Assembly: GCF_008122205.1 (NCBI RefSeq)
Contig: NZ_PHNJ01000003.1
Location: forward strand, 310,001 to 374,000
From: Natronococcus pandeyae
Lineage (GTDB): Archaea; Halobacteriota; Halobacteria; Halobacteriales; Natrialbaceae
DNA length: 64,000 bases
Reading direction: 5' to 3'
Numbering within the stretch: the stretch's first letter is position 1; each line of letters begins with the position of its first letter. Positions 1 through 8,646 of the stretch are shown in pieces. Made by a program: the position numbers and the translations under genes. A model generated the notes under the pieces. The model saw nothing but the letters and a program-made list of their open reading frames with translations. It did not search any database and was not told the DNA's origin.

Positions 1-167
1 TACCGACACCGTCTTTGGTCCCGCTGCGACGTTTGGAAACTCCGTCCGGAGGGAGTCGAAATTCATAGGCTCCCTATGATCCCGTGCTCAAAAATGATAG
101 GGCAGAAACATCCCTCTCAGGACCGATAACCTGTTCGATACCGCGCACCGTCGTCGATCCCGGAATG
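1..167. other. Window edge, no gene recognised
   Basis: No open frame with recognisable protein content ends or begins here. The stretch precedes the stop codon of the AlaX gene and may hold the end of a transcription unit that lies outside the window. Confidence 0.5.
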
Positions 168-1427
168 TCACTTCAGCGCCGCGAGGACGGCCTCCGCCGC
201 GGCGTCGAACCCACCCGCCTGCGCGACGCGTTCGGAGCCGCCGCCACCACCGCCGAACTCGTCGGTCAGTTCCTCGATGACCGCGTCGGCTGCCACGGAG
301 CCGTTCGCTGCCACGGCTACGTAGGACGCGTCGTCACCGACGAGCACGACGACGTCGGCCAGTTCGTCCGCGGCGTCCGTCGCGATCTCCGTCGCCTCGT
401 TCGACTCGACACCCTCGACTGTCGTCGCGAGCCACTCGGCGCCCTCGCGCTCGAAGGGCTCCGTTCGATCGAGGCGAGCCTCGACGAGTTCCCGCTGGAG
501 CGACTGGACCGAGTCTGCCAACTCGTCCCGTTCGTCTTGCAGACGACGAAGTTCGTCGGTCACCGACTCGAGCGGCGCGCCGAGCGCCTGGCTCGCGTCG
601 AACGCGACGCGCTTTTCTATCCCACGGCGATCGATGGCGCTCGGGCCGACGGCGAACTCGACCCGGGTCAGCCCCTCGCCGGGGTTCGACCGACCGAGAA
701 CGGTGACCGGGCCGATCTCGCGCGTGTTGCGAACGTGCGTGCCGCCACAGGCCGCGACGTCCCACGGCTCCCGTGAGTTCGTGCCGGGACTCCCCGTCGC
801 GGCGTCGGCGCTGATCGCCGTAGTGGTGCCGTTGTCGTTCTCGCTGCCCACGGTGACGATCCGGACTCGCCCCTTCCGGAACGCGCCGTCCTCGGTCGCG
901 TCGTTGAACGCGATCTCCTCGCGCTCGCGCGCCTCGGCGACGGGGATGTCCTCCCAGGAGACCTGGTGTGAGTCCCAGACTGCCCGGTTGACGAGTCGTT
1001 CCAGTTCGACCAGCGTCCCGTCGTCGATCTCCGTGCTCGTCTCGAGGTCGACCCGAACCTTCTCTGCCCCGATGTCGAAGCCGCCGTAGCCGAGATCCTC
1101 GAGGAGCCGTCGGCCGGCACCGTAGAGGACGTGACTGGCAGTGTGGGCACGCATACAGTACATTCGGAACGCCCAGTCGACCGAGCAGAGTACGCCCCGG
1201 CCCGCGCCGAACGAGGGCTCCTCGGCGAGGACGTGAACCGGATCGCCGTCGACCAGTCGGACGTCGACGACTTCGTGATCGCCGATCGTGCCGCGATCGG
1301 CCGGCTGACCGCCGCTCTCGGCGTAAAAGTAGCTCGTTTCGAGCCAGACCTGTCGGCCGTCGACCGCTGCCACTTCCGTCTCGAACCGCGTGGTGTACGG
1401 TTGCGCTGCTGCGCGTTGCCCGCTCAT
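168..1427 (-). CDS. Alanyl-tRNA editing protein, AlaX-like with DHHA1 domain
   Basis: Predicted to hydrolyse mischarged Ser- or Gly-tRNA-Ala in trans. The N-terminal half resembles the AlaRS editing module: a beta-barrel start containing YFYAESGGQPADRG, then the zinc motif HTASH and later CGGTH, the four metal ligands of the AlaX/ThrRS second additional domain. A coiled coil (about residues 280-330, LRRLQDERDELADSVQSL) leads into a glycine-rich C-terminal DHHA1 region (GGGGGGSERVAQAGG). At about 419 aa it matches the long AlaX class and lacks an aminoacylation domain. I chose the ATG of MSGQRAAAQ; an upstream in-frame ATG at 1454 would add nine residues without family resemblance. The gene converges on nothing and is followed upstream by MBF1 on the same strand. 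Confidence 0.88.
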   Translation of the reverse strand: MSGQRAAAQPYTTRFETEVAAVDGRQVWLETSYFYAESGGQPADRGTIGDHEVVDVRLVDGDPVHVLAEEPSFGAGRGVLCSVDWAFRMYCMRAHTASHVLYGAGRRLLEDLGYGGFDIGAEKVRVDLETSTEIDDGTLVELERLVNRAVWDSHQVSWEDIPVAEAREREEIAFNDATEDGAFRKGRVRIVTVGSENDNGTTTAISADAATGSPGTNSREPWDVAACGGTHVRNTREIGPVTVLGRSNPGEGLTRVEFAVGPSAIDRRGIEKRVAFDASQALGAPLESVTDELRRLQDERDELADSVQSLQRELVEARLDRTEPFEREGAEWLATTVEGVESNEATEIATDAADELADVVVLVGDDASYVAVAANGSVAADAVIEELTDEFGGGGGGSERVAQAGGFDAAAEAVLAALK

Positions 1428-1502
1428 CGGTCTCACTCCGTCGCCCGGTATCAAAAAGGTGCCCCGCTGGCGCGAAGCCGAAACCCGTTCGCAGAACGAC
1501 CG

Positions 1503-2030
1503 CTATTCGGCGAGTGTCACGTCGAGGACCTCCTCGAGCGCCTCGATCAGTCCGCCGCCGACGCCAGCCTGCGTCGCGCGACCCTGCTCGATGGCGAGGA
1601 GATCCCGTTCGGGAACGCCGAGTTCCTCGGCCAGTTCCTCGCGCTGGTAGCCGGCTTCCCGGCGGGCCTCGATCAGCACCGATCCGTAGTCGGAGACGAG
1701 GTACGGAAGCGGATCGTCGTCGTAGTTGGTTCCCTCCTTCTCCCAGTGTTCGGAGTCGCCGTCCCAGATCGGGTTCGCCTTCGCGACGTTCTGGGCCGCC
1801 TTCTGCTTTCGACTGGGTTCGTCCTGATCGCCGCCCGAGTCCTGCGAGCGAGACGTGCCCCGGTTCCCGCGGCTCTGTTTCTGTGCGTCGTCGTGCGGTG
1901 CGCAGTCGGGACAGACCTCGAGTTCGGCCCCGGCGACCTGCGCCCGTCGAAGCGAGTCGCTCTCCGCGCCACAGAGTTCGCAGTTCGTCCCGCCACCGCC
2001 GCCGGACGAACCGGTCGAGTACTTAGCCAT
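1503..2030 (-). CDS. Multiprotein bridging factor MBF1 family transcription factor
   Basis: A 175-aa archaeal MBF1. The N-terminus has a zinc-ribbon pattern, CELCG and CPDCAPH, followed by a charged, low-complexity linker (about residues 45-85). The C-terminal half is a Cro/C1-type helix-turn-helix: YQREELAEELGVPERDLLAIEQG. MBF1 proteins bridge gene-specific activators and TBP in eukaryotes; archaeal versions associate with ribosomes or transcription and their exact role is less clear. The start ATG at 2030 directly precedes the zinc ribbon. It lies just upstream of, and in the same direction as, the AlaX gene with a 75-nt gap, so co-transcription is possible. Confidence 0.9.
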   Translation of the reverse strand: MAKYSTGSSGGGGGTNCELCGAESDSLRRAQVAGAELEVCPDCAPHDDAQKQSRGNRGTSRSQDSGGDQDEPSRKQKAAQNVAKANPIWDGDSEHWEKEGTNYDDDPLPYLVSDYGSVLIEARREAGYQREELAEELGVPERDLLAIEQGRATQAGVGGGLIEALEEVLDVTLAE

Positions 2031-2265
2031 ACGCTACGTACGGATCTGTCGCATTTCAATACAGCGGTAGCCGGAACGTTTCGCGTTCCTCGGCCAGTTC
2101 CGTGAGCGGAACGAGGCGGCACGAACCGGAACTGATGACCACTATGAACCGAATCTCGTCGCTCTCTGGGGGCAAATTCCATGTGACCCCGGCGCAGGCG
2201 TCGACTCAAAGGAAAGGGCTTTTATAATCACACTGGATACGATTGAGTGCAGAAAGAGATCGCGA

Positions 2266-2350
<85 letters not shown>

Positions 2351-2631
2351 TCGCAAGGGTGGACGAAGTTCACCCAAGAAGCGCGGCGCGATGCGCCGCG
2401 AAACGATGCAGGTGATCTCCCTTCGAGGACATCACCCACGCACAATCCTTTCGGAAACTACACCGAACAGCCGTCGCGCTGTCCCGCAGGGGTCCGCCGA
2501 CGAGCGATTGATCCTCTCGATTACGAGCGAAATCGCCTCGAGACGGTGCGACCGGAACGGCCGCGCCGGCGTCCGGTCGCGGTCTCGTCCGAGACAGCAA
2601 TCCCTTTCTCCGCACAGTCGAACCTCGAGAC
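2351..2631. other. Intergenic stretch downstream of tRNA-Leu
   Basis: About 280 bases without a believable gene. It contains a 24-nt near-copy of the variable-arm part of the tRNA (2476-2499) and otherwise shows no integrase or clear attachment-site structure. Confidence 0.5.
2476..2499 (+). repeat. Near-exact 24-nt copy of tRNA-Leu segment
   Basis: Positions 2476-2499 match tRNA positions 2306-2329 at 23 of 24 bases, with one T to C difference, exactly 170 bases downstream. The copied segment covers the 3' anticodon stem, the variable arm and the start of the T-arm. Flanks do not match, so this is not a whole tRNA pseudogene. Confidence 0.6.
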
Positions 2632-3195
2632 ATGGCGTACGTCCCTCGAGAGCGCATCCGGCCGCTCACGGTCGTTCTAAGCGTCGTGTCGCTGGGGCTC
2701 GTGTTCGCGGCCGCAGGCGGACAGATCCCGCAGTCGACGGTGCCCGCCGCACCGGAGTGGATCCTTGACCTGATTCCGCACGTCAACGTCGCGATCAGCG
2801 CGACGGCCATCGGGACGATCGCGCTCGGCTGGCGGGCCATCCGCCGCGGACGAATCGACCGCCACCGCGTCGCGATGCTCGCCTCCTTCGGGCTGTTCGC
2901 GGCCTTTCTGGTGCTCTATCTGTACCGACTCGTCGCGACCGGCGGACCCCAGGAGTTCCCCGGTCCCGCGGCCGTCGAGCAGTTCGTCTACCTGCCGATC
3001 CTCGCCGTCCACATCTTCCTCGCGGTCGTCTGCATTCCGCTGCTCTACTACGTGCTCCTGTTGGCGGGCGCGTATCCGCTCGAGGAACTCTCGCAGACGA
3101 ACCACGCCCGTGTCGGTCGAGTTGCGGCGAGTCTGTGGCTGATCTCGTTCGCGCTCGGGATCGTCGTCTACGTGTTGTTACACGTTACGTACTGA
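2632..3195 (+). CDS. DUF420 family membrane protein
   Basis: A 187-aa integral membrane protein with five to six hydrophobic segments. It resembles DUF420 proteins: conserved histidines sit inside membrane segments (LIPHVNVAIS, LAVHIFLAVV, NHARVGRVAASLWL). DUF420 members are often near heme-copper oxidase or haem synthesis genes (CtaM-like), which hints at a role in respiratory oxidase maturation, but no such genes are adjacent here. The ATG start follows a pyrimidine-rich stretch and gives a short charged N-terminus ahead of the first helix. Confidence 0.8.
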   Translation: MAYVPRERIRPLTVVLSVVSLGLVFAAAGGQIPQSTVPAAPEWILDLIPHVNVAISATAIGTIALGWRAIRRGRIDRHRVAMLASFGLFAAFLVLYLYRLVATGGPQEFPGPAAVEQFVYLPILAVHIFLAVVCIPLLYYVLLLAGAYPLEELSQTNHARVGRVAASLWLISFALGIVVYVLLHVTY

Positions 3196-3233
3196 CCGAA
3201 GTGCCGGCTGATCCCCCGTTCGCGTTCGACGGA

Positions 3234-3530
3234 TTACTTTAGCGTGACGTAGACGAGCGAGAGCAGCGCGACGAACTGTAGCGACCGCAGCGCCAGCATG
3301 ACCCGGTGAACGATCGGCTCGTAGCCGTACAGCATCTCCTCGGCGAAGAAGAAGTAGACGGCGACGACGTTCTCGAGCATGAAAACGAGGCTGAACAGGA
3401 GCAATCCGAGCACGAGCGGCGTTCGGAACGTGCGGTAGTTCTGGAGCCAGACGTAGGACAGCGCGGCGAGCAGGACGATGTTGCCGCCCGAAAGCGCAGT
3501 CGCGACGGTGACCTCGGTTGTGATAGCCAT
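3234..3530 (-). CDS. DUF7521-type small membrane protein
   Basis: A 98-aa protein with three hydrophobic segments (about residues 12-30, 38-62, 72-96). It starts three bases after the stop codon of the winged-helix regulator upstream, so the two form an operon. This regulator plus three-helix membrane protein pairing is common in haloarchaea, and the membrane partner is assigned by me to the DUF7521 type from overall pattern. A signal-sensing role with the regulator is inference. Confidence 0.7.
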   Translation of the reverse strand: MAITTEVTVATALSGGNIVLLAALSYVWLQNYRTFRTPLVLGLLLFSLVFMLENVVAVYFFFAEEMLYGYEPIVHRVMLALRSLQFVALLSLVYVTLK

Positions 3531-3533
3531 CTG

Positions 3534-3809
3534 TTATTCCACCTTGTCGATGATCGACTCGAAGTCGTCCCTGTGGTGTTCGAACTGATCGGTCAGGAAG
3601 TAGAGTTTGCCGTACTCCTGGTCCCCCTCCTCGACGACGTCGTGGTCACTGAGCATGTCGAGATGATACCGGACCGTATTGTACTTGACGTCGAGTTCGT
3701 CCGCCAACTGATTCGCGTTCCGGGGGCGGTCGTCGAGTGCGCGGATGATCCGCGCCCGATTTTTGCCCCCGCGCGTGCCGGCGATGAGATACCACAGGGC
3801 CTTCTTCAT
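3534..3809 (-). CDS. Winged-helix transcriptional regulator, ArsR-like
   Basis: A 91-aa DNA-binding protein. The segment RARIIRALDDRPRNANQLADELDVKYNTVRYHLDML is a standard ArsR-type winged helix with recognition helix NTVRYHLD. A basic N-terminus (MKKALWYLIAGTRGGKNR) precedes it, and a wing and dimer helix follow. No metal-binding cysteines are present, so metal sensing is unlikely. It is the first gene of a two-gene unit with the DUF7521-type membrane protein. Confidence 0.85.
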   Translation of the reverse strand: MKKALWYLIAGTRGGKNRARIIRALDDRPRNANQLADELDVKYNTVRYHLDMLSDHDVVEEGDQEYGKLYFLTDQFEHHRDDFESIIDKVE

Positions 3810-3838
3810 CCAGACGAGGAATCGTTAGTGTAAGAGAA

Positions 3839-3846
3839 CTAAATAA
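3839..3846 (-). promoter_or_regulatory. TATA-like box for the regulator operon
   Basis: On the minus strand the sequence TTATTTAG lies about 30-37 nt before the regulator ATG at 3809. The spacing fits a short-leader archaeal promoter. Confidence 0.45.
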
Positions 3847-4069
3847 CTCCCGTTGATCCGGGTCGGTGCGAGCGGCGATTCGGGCAGGCGTAAACGGACG
3901 GACGGCTACTGGACCGCGCCGTGTAGTTCGCGACCACGGTGCTCGCCACGAGGACGTCATCAGGTGTCGGTGGAGAGACGTCGGGTACCACCGAAGCGAT
4001 TCGCCGTGAGTGTGCTGGCGGCACACGACCGGGACACGGCTTTTGTTCTCTCGGGCAGAACGCTCGCTC

Positions 4070-4474
4070 GTGCAACCGACTCGAGACGCAGTTCGAAACG
4101 GGCTCCTCGTCGCCGGCGGCTTTTTCGTGGGTACCGGCATCGTCACCGGACTCGTCCCGACGCCGTTTTTCGATCGCATGGTGTCACACTCCGCACTCGA
4201 TTACGCGTTTTTGCTGCTGACGTCCGTTCTCGCCGGCGCGTACGCCGCACAGCGATCGACGCTCGCCGACTGCTCCGGCGACTACTGTGCGTACGGCGGC
4301 GCCGCAAGCGGATTTTTCGCCGTTTCCTGTCCGCACTGCAACGCAGTTCTCGTCGCGCTGTTCAGTAGTTCGTGGCTCGCCGCGTACGTCGATCCGATCC
4401 GGCCCCTGTTCGGCGTTCTCGCGACCGGACTCCTCGCGGGGATACTCTACACGCGCCGCCGTACTGGTGGGTAA
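4070..4474 (+). CDS. Membrane protein with CPHCN motif
   Basis: About 134 aa from a GTG start at 4070, with four hydrophobic segments. The last half carries CSGDYCAYGG and, at the start of a membrane helix, SCPHCNAVLVALFSS. A CPxC-type pair at a membrane face recalls small archaeal membrane proteins linked to thiol-disulfide exchange or metal handling. An upstream in-frame ATG at 4010 would add 20 residues with poor character, so I prefer the GTG. No operon partner is evident. Function not assigned. Confidence 0.65.
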   Translation: MQPTRDAVRNGLLVAGGFFVGTGIVTGLVPTPFFDRMVSHSALDYAFLLLTSVLAGAYAAQRSTLADCSGDYCAYGGAASGFFAVSCPHCNAVLVALFSSSWLAAYVDPIRPLFGVLATGLLAGILYTRRRTGG

Positions 4475-4517
4475 ACGGCTCGCTCGAGTATCGATCCGAA
4501 GTTGGCACAGACGCCGG

Positions 4518-4793
4518 TTACGGGGTGACACTCGCTGGTTCGGGTTCGACGTTGCTCTCGCGTTTCGCCAGCCGAAACTGCTCCAGACAGTCGCGGAGTT
4601 CCTCCCGACTGTCGTGAGTGAGGAGTTTCATCGGCGTGTCGCAGTAGTAGGTGCCCTCGTGCTTTCGAATGACGACGTTCGTCGTCTTTCCGAGGATCGA
4701 TACCTCGATGACGACGCGACCGCCGTCCTCTAAGACGTCGAGTATCTCCGTTGCGGTCAGTTCCTTTCGCGAAGCGCGTTTGATGGTAGACAT
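4518..4793 (-). CDS. Conserved haloarchaeal protein, function unknown (possibly DUF8001-type)
   Basis: A 91-aa soluble acidic/basic mixed protein. The core TATEILDVLEDGGRVVIEVSILGKTTNVVIRK reads as a helix followed by a beta hairpin; YYCDTPMKLLTH and a C-terminal amphipathic helix follow. I recall similar short haloarchaeal proteins with the YYCDTPMKLL signature, but cannot give a function. Start ATG at 4793. Confidence 0.7.
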   Translation of the reverse strand: MSTIKRASRKELTATEILDVLEDGGRVVIEVSILGKTTNVVIRKHEGTYYCDTPMKLLTHDSREELRDCLEQFRLAKRESNVEPEPASVTP

Positions 4794-5150
4794 ACGTGGT
4801 CAGTGGGGACGTCAACGGCTCGAGGTCGTTCTCGAAACGACGGGACGGGGCGAGCGCACGTCTCGTACTGGAACGACGACGTATCGACTGATGAACGTTA
4901 TTCAATATCCGGGGGGTATCCGTTGAAACTCTCTCTAGAATTCGGACCGGGACGGCGTCGATCCGCCGGCCCCATCACGCTCGACGACCCGTCCGGAGAG
5001 CGTTACCCCCGAGAGGCCGGTCACGCTCGCGGAACGCGTCACGGCCCGCCCGTCATCGCTGGCAGGACACGGATGGACCGATCTCGGGGATCGAGGGACC
5101 ATTCTATAGCAACGGACACGCCCAACCGTCGCCCGGCGATACGGCCGTCC
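4794..5150. other. Intergenic stretch, no gene seen
   Basis: About 357 bases between divergent genes. The open frame that runs into the SDR gene from 4803 lacks protein-like composition before the ATG at 5151. Promoter elements for both flanking genes are expected; TTCAATATCC at about 4900 and TTCTATAGC at 5102-5110 are AT-rich candidates. Confidence 0.5.
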
Positions 5151-6035
5151 ATGACACGTCAGGAAGCGCGCAAAAAAGCCGACGAGATCGAGCCCCAGAA
5201 GCAGGACCGACAGCCCGGGGTCGAGAGTGAGATGGAGCCGTCCGCCGAGTTCATCCGCGACAGCTACCAGGGCAGCGGCAAACTCGAAGGGAAGGTCGCG
5301 ATCGTCACCGGCGGGGACAGCGGGATCGGCCGAGCCGCCGCAGTACACTTCGCCCGGGAAGGTGCCGACGTCGCCGTAATGTACCTCGACGAGGAGGAGG
5401 ACGCCGAGACGACGGCCGAGATGATCGAGGACGAGGGCGGGGAGTGTCTGACCATCGGGGGCGACGTCCGGGACAGCGCGTTCTGTCAGGCGGCCGTCGA
5501 GGAAGTGATCGACGAGTTCGGCGACGTGAACGTGCTGGTCAACAACGCCGCGGCCCAGGTCGTCAAGACCGAGCTGACCGACATCACCGACGAGCAGTGG
5601 GAGGAGACGTTCGCGACGAACATCCACGGCTACTTCTACATGACCAAAGCGGCGCTGCCGCACCTCGAGGACGGCGATACGATCGTCAACACGACCTCGA
5701 TAAACGCGTTCGCCGGGAAGGCGACCCTGGTCGACTACTCCACGACGAAGGGCGCGATCGTCGCCTTCACGCGATCGCTGTCCCAGCAGCTTGCGGGCGA
5801 GGGAATCCGCGTCAACCAGGTCGCCCCCGGCCCGATCTGGACGCCGCTGATCCCCGCGACGATCGGCGACTACGACCCGGAAATGGTCGAGGAGTTCGGC
5901 CAGGACGTCCCGATGGGGCGTCCGGGCCAGCCCAGCGAACTCGGGCCGGCGTACGTCTTCCTCGCCTGCGAGGACTCCTCGTACGTCAGCGGGCAGACCC
6001 TCCACATCAACGGCGGCTCGATCGTGGGCGGGTAG
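5151..6035 (+). CDS. SDR family oxidoreductase, glucose/ribitol dehydrogenase-like
   Basis: A 294-aa classical short-chain dehydrogenase. The nucleotide-binding motif TGGDSGIGRA lies at about residue 56, NNAA at about 130, the catalytic Ser in TTSIN at about 184, and the YSTTK Tyr-Lys pair at about 198. The long N-terminal extension with EIEPQKQDRQPGVESEMEP is characteristic of the YghA / YdaD general-stress group. An acidic surface marks halophilic adaptation. I chose the ATG at 5151 because family resemblance starts there (MTRQEARKKADEIEPQ). Substrate not determinable from sequence. Confidence 0.9.
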   Translation: MTRQEARKKADEIEPQKQDRQPGVESEMEPSAEFIRDSYQGSGKLEGKVAIVTGGDSGIGRAAAVHFAREGADVAVMYLDEEEDAETTAEMIEDEGGECLTIGGDVRDSAFCQAAVEEVIDEFGDVNVLVNNAAAQVVKTELTDITDEQWEETFATNIHGYFYMTKAALPHLEDGDTIVNTTSINAFAGKATLVDYSTTKGAIVAFTRSLSQQLAGEGIRVNQVAPGPIWTPLIPATIGDYDPEMVEEFGQDVPMGRPGQPSELGPAYVFLACEDSSYVSGQTLHINGGSIVGG

Positions 6036-6113
6036 GCGGCCACTGGCCCTCGTCCCTCACAGGTGACGAGTTCGTCATCGGGGCGTACTCGCCGTCCGTG
6101 GCAGATGACCAAC

Positions 6114-6120
6114 ACTTATC
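6114..6120 (+). promoter_or_regulatory. TATA-like box for the methyltransferase-type gene
   Basis: ACTTATCC lies about 25-30 nt before the ATG at 6144. The spacing supports that start and a leaderless transcript. Confidence 0.4.
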
Positions 6121-6143
6121 CTCGCCGGGGAATATGCTGCCGT

Positions 6144-6734
6144 ATGATCCCGCAGTCCGGTCCGGAACTCCCGTCGACGGCCGCCTTCTTCGTCGTCGTC
6201 GGCGTCTGGATCGTCTCGGACTGGTCCATCGGTTTCCGGTACCGGAGAACGGTCGAGGGATCGCAAGACAAAGGATCGAAACACGCCATCGGCGCGGCCG
6301 TCGTCGGAGGTATCCTCGCCGCCGCACTGCTCCCGCTGATCGTTCCCGCACCGCGAGTCCCGTCGCCGGCGGTCGCCTTCTGGGCCGGACTCGGAACGAT
6401 CCTGCTCGGCGTCGCCGTCCGGCAGTACGCGGTTCGGACGCTCGGAAACGGGTTCTCGCTCGAGGTTACCGTCGACGCGGACGACGAGGTGATCGACTCG
6501 GGGCCGTACCGGTGGGTCCGCCATCCGTCGTACACCGGTGCCTTGCTCTCGCTCCTCGGCGTCGGTATCGCTGTCGGCAACTGGCTGAGTATCGCCGTCG
6601 TTTTCGTCGCCGGGCTGGCGGGCTACGGCTACCGGATCCGCGTCGAGGAGCGTGCCCTCCGTGATACCCTGGGTGACGCCTATGCCGAGTACGCGGACCG
6701 GACACCGTACCGACTCGTTCCCGGACTCTGGTAG
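6144..6734 (+). CDS. Isoprenylcysteine carboxyl methyltransferase-like membrane protein
   Basis: About 196 aa with four to five membrane helices. The C-terminal half has the ICMT/PEMT signature: GPYRWVRHPSYTGALLSLLG and, later, RIRVEERALRDTLGDAYAEYADRTPYRLVPGLW (the RH-P-Y and E-E residues that bind S-adenosylmethionine and the substrate). Archaeal members probably methylate lipids or small membrane substrates rather than prenylated proteins. The ATG at 6144 is preferred over upstream in-frame starts because of a TATA-like box at 6114-6120. Confidence 0.83.
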   Translation: MIPQSGPELPSTAAFFVVVGVWIVSDWSIGFRYRRTVEGSQDKGSKHAIGAAVVGGILAAALLPLIVPAPRVPSPAVAFWAGLGTILLGVAVRQYAVRTLGNGFSLEVTVDADDEVIDSGPYRWVRHPSYTGALLSLLGVGIAVGNWLSIAVVFVAGLAGYGYRIRVEERALRDTLGDAYAEYADRTPYRLVPGLW

Positions 6735-6740
6735 CGCGGC

Positions 6741-8183
6741 TCAGTCGTCGGCGTGCATCGTCCGCTCCTCGAGCCCCTCGACCAGCGCCGCGTGGTCGAC
6801 GTGCTCGGTCCGTCGTTCGTACTCGCACGCGAGCGCGAGCACCGTCGGTTCCTCCCAGGCGCGACCGACGAACTCGACGGCCGTCGGGAGATCGCGCTCG
6901 CCGAAGCCGTTCGGGATCGTCACGCCCGGCAGCCCGGTCACGTTCGCGGCGGCGTTCACAGGTGGGGTCTCGAACTGGCCGAAGAACTCCGCGAGCGACT
7001 CCTCGATCGGGTTCGCCACGGAGTTCCGCGCGGGAGAGACGAGCGCGTCGTACTCGGTGAGGAGTTCGTCGAGCCGGCGCTGTGCCTTCGTCCGAACGCG
7101 GTTGGCGTTGACGTAGTCCTTCGCGAGCACGGTGCTCGCCCGGTAGCTGCCGAGCTGGTGGATCTCGTCGTCGAGTTCGTGAACCTCTCCGCTCTCGATT
7201 AGCGTCTCGAACGCCGCCGCGGCCTCGGCGTCGATGATCGTCCCCGCCATCGCGGCGTACGGCAGGTCGGGCAGCGAGACGCGCTCGAGCGTCGCGAACT
7301 CAGAGAGCGTCTCGAGCGAGCGCTCGAAGTTCTCGCGGACGCCCTCCTGTTCGCCCTCGCCCGCGTCCTCGGGGACGGCGATCGTGAAGCCGTTCTTCCG
7401 GCCGTCGGCACGAGGAGCACCCGGTTTGCCCTTCGGCGGACCCCGTCCGGGCCGATCGGCCGGACGCGGTTCCGCGATCGCCTCGAGGACGCGCCGACAG
7501 CCGCCGACGGTTCGGCACATCGGACCGACCTTGTCCATCGTCCACGACAGCGCCATGACGCCGTCGCGGCTCACCAGGTCGTAGGTCGGCCGAACCGCGC
7601 TGATCCCCGAAAAGGCCGCCGGCGTGTTGAGCGATCCCCAGGTCTCCGTCCCGATCGCGAAGCCGACGAGTCCGGCCGCGACCGCCGACGCGGAGCCGCT
7701 CGAGGAGCCGCCGGCCCAGGCCTCGACGTCCCACGGGTTCCGTCCGGGGCCGGAGAAGGTGGCGTCCGCGCTGTCGTAGCCGAAGCCGCCGGCGAGTTCG
7801 ACCATCGCGAGTTTCCCGAGCAACACGCCGCCGGCCTCGTCGAGCCGGCGGACCACGGCGGCGTCCTCGTCGAACTCCTGGTCGCGGTACGGCTCCGCGC
7901 CCCAGGTCGTCGGGGCGTCCTCGGTGGCGACGAGGTCCTTCACGCCGTAGGGGATTCCGTGTAACGGACCGCGGTCCTCGCCGGCCTCGAGTTCCTCGTC
8001 GAGGCGGTCGGCCGCCGCCAGCGCCCGCTCGTCGGTGACCGTCACGACGGCGTTGAGTTCGGGACCGACTCGCTCGAGTCGGTCGAGGTACGCTTCCGTC
8101 AGCTCTCGGACAGTAAACTCGCCGTCGCGAAGCCGTCGGCCGAGTTCGTCGACCGGTTCGACGAGCACCTCGTCGGGAATCAC
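6741..8183 (-). CDS. Amidase signature family hydrolase
   Basis: A 480-aa amidase. The Ser-cisSer-Lys triad is visible: Lys in GIPYGVKDL, the cis-Ser in AGGSSSGSASAVAAG, and the nucleophile in GTETWGSLNTPAAF. It hydrolyses a carboxamide; whether this is a free amidase or acts in a pathway is unknown. It is not GatA, since no gatC/gatB is near and the C-terminal half differs. The start is GTG and overlaps the stop of the upstream Tat protein by four bases (GTGA), which suggests translational coupling. Confidence 0.88.
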   Translation of the reverse strand: MIPDEVLVEPVDELGRRLRDGEFTVRELTEAYLDRLERVGPELNAVVTVTDERALAAADRLDEELEAGEDRGPLHGIPYGVKDLVATEDAPTTWGAEPYRDQEFDEDAAVVRRLDEAGGVLLGKLAMVELAGGFGYDSADATFSGPGRNPWDVEAWAGGSSSGSASAVAAGLVGFAIGTETWGSLNTPAAFSGISAVRPTYDLVSRDGVMALSWTMDKVGPMCRTVGGCRRVLEAIAEPRPADRPGRGPPKGKPGAPRADGRKNGFTIAVPEDAGEGEQEGVRENFERSLETLSEFATLERVSLPDLPYAAMAGTIIDAEAAAAFETLIESGEVHELDDEIHQLGSYRASTVLAKDYVNANRVRTKAQRRLDELLTEYDALVSPARNSVANPIEESLAEFFGQFETPPVNAAANVTGLPGVTIPNGFGERDLPTAVEFVGRAWEEPTVLALACEYERRTEHVDHAALVEGLEERTMHADD

Positions 8184-8500
8184 GACCAGTCACCCCGGTA
8201 CGCGCTGAACCCGTATGCCGGCTCGTCCGCGTTCTCGAGTCCGACCTCCCGGAACGCGTCGGCGGAGGCGAGCGAGCCCTCGATCCCTTCGTGGATCACC
8301 TCGCGGTCCTCGTCGTCGAGGCGGTCGCCGTAGTTCGCGACGACGTACGCGAGCAGCGCCTCTGCGGGCTCGAGATCCTCCATCGGCACCGTCGGTTCCA
8401 CTTCCCGTTCTCCGTCGGTTTCGTCTGCCGTTCCAGTACTCGTCGCGCTCGCCACTGTCGCCGCACCGAGCAGTGCGAGAAACGTCCGCCGACGAGTCAT
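8180..8500 (-). CDS. Small Tat-exported protein coupled to the amidase
   Basis: A 106-aa protein with a twin-arginine leader, MTRRRTFLALLGAATVASAT, followed by a short acidic mature domain of about 80 aa: EDLEPAEALLAYVVANYGDRLDDEDREVIHEGIEGSLASADAFRE. The gene precedes and overlaps the amidase gene by four bases. The mature part is helical and unrelated to enzymes I know. It may be an exported partner of the amidase, or the amidase may be cytoplasmic and only co-expressed. Confidence 0.75.
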   Translation of the reverse strand: MTRRRTFLALLGAATVASATSTGTADETDGEREVEPTVPMEDLEPAEALLAYVVANYGDRLDDEDREVIHEGIEGSLASADAFREVGLENADEPAYGFSAYRGDWS

Positions 8501-8646
8501 GCCGATTCCTCAGTTTCGAACGAATTGCCTCGTGACACCATGCAGCACGATTGTGGTCTACAGGTAGTCGAATAAGTATTGTCTCAGTTTACAACTGATT
8601 GGAAGACGAAATTAGCTGGAGACAGCGCGGGAGTCGTCACCTGGCG

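Noticed and set aside
1131-2105. Plus-strand long frame opposite AlaX and MBF1
   Set aside because: It lies antisense to two clear genes and has no recognisable domain.
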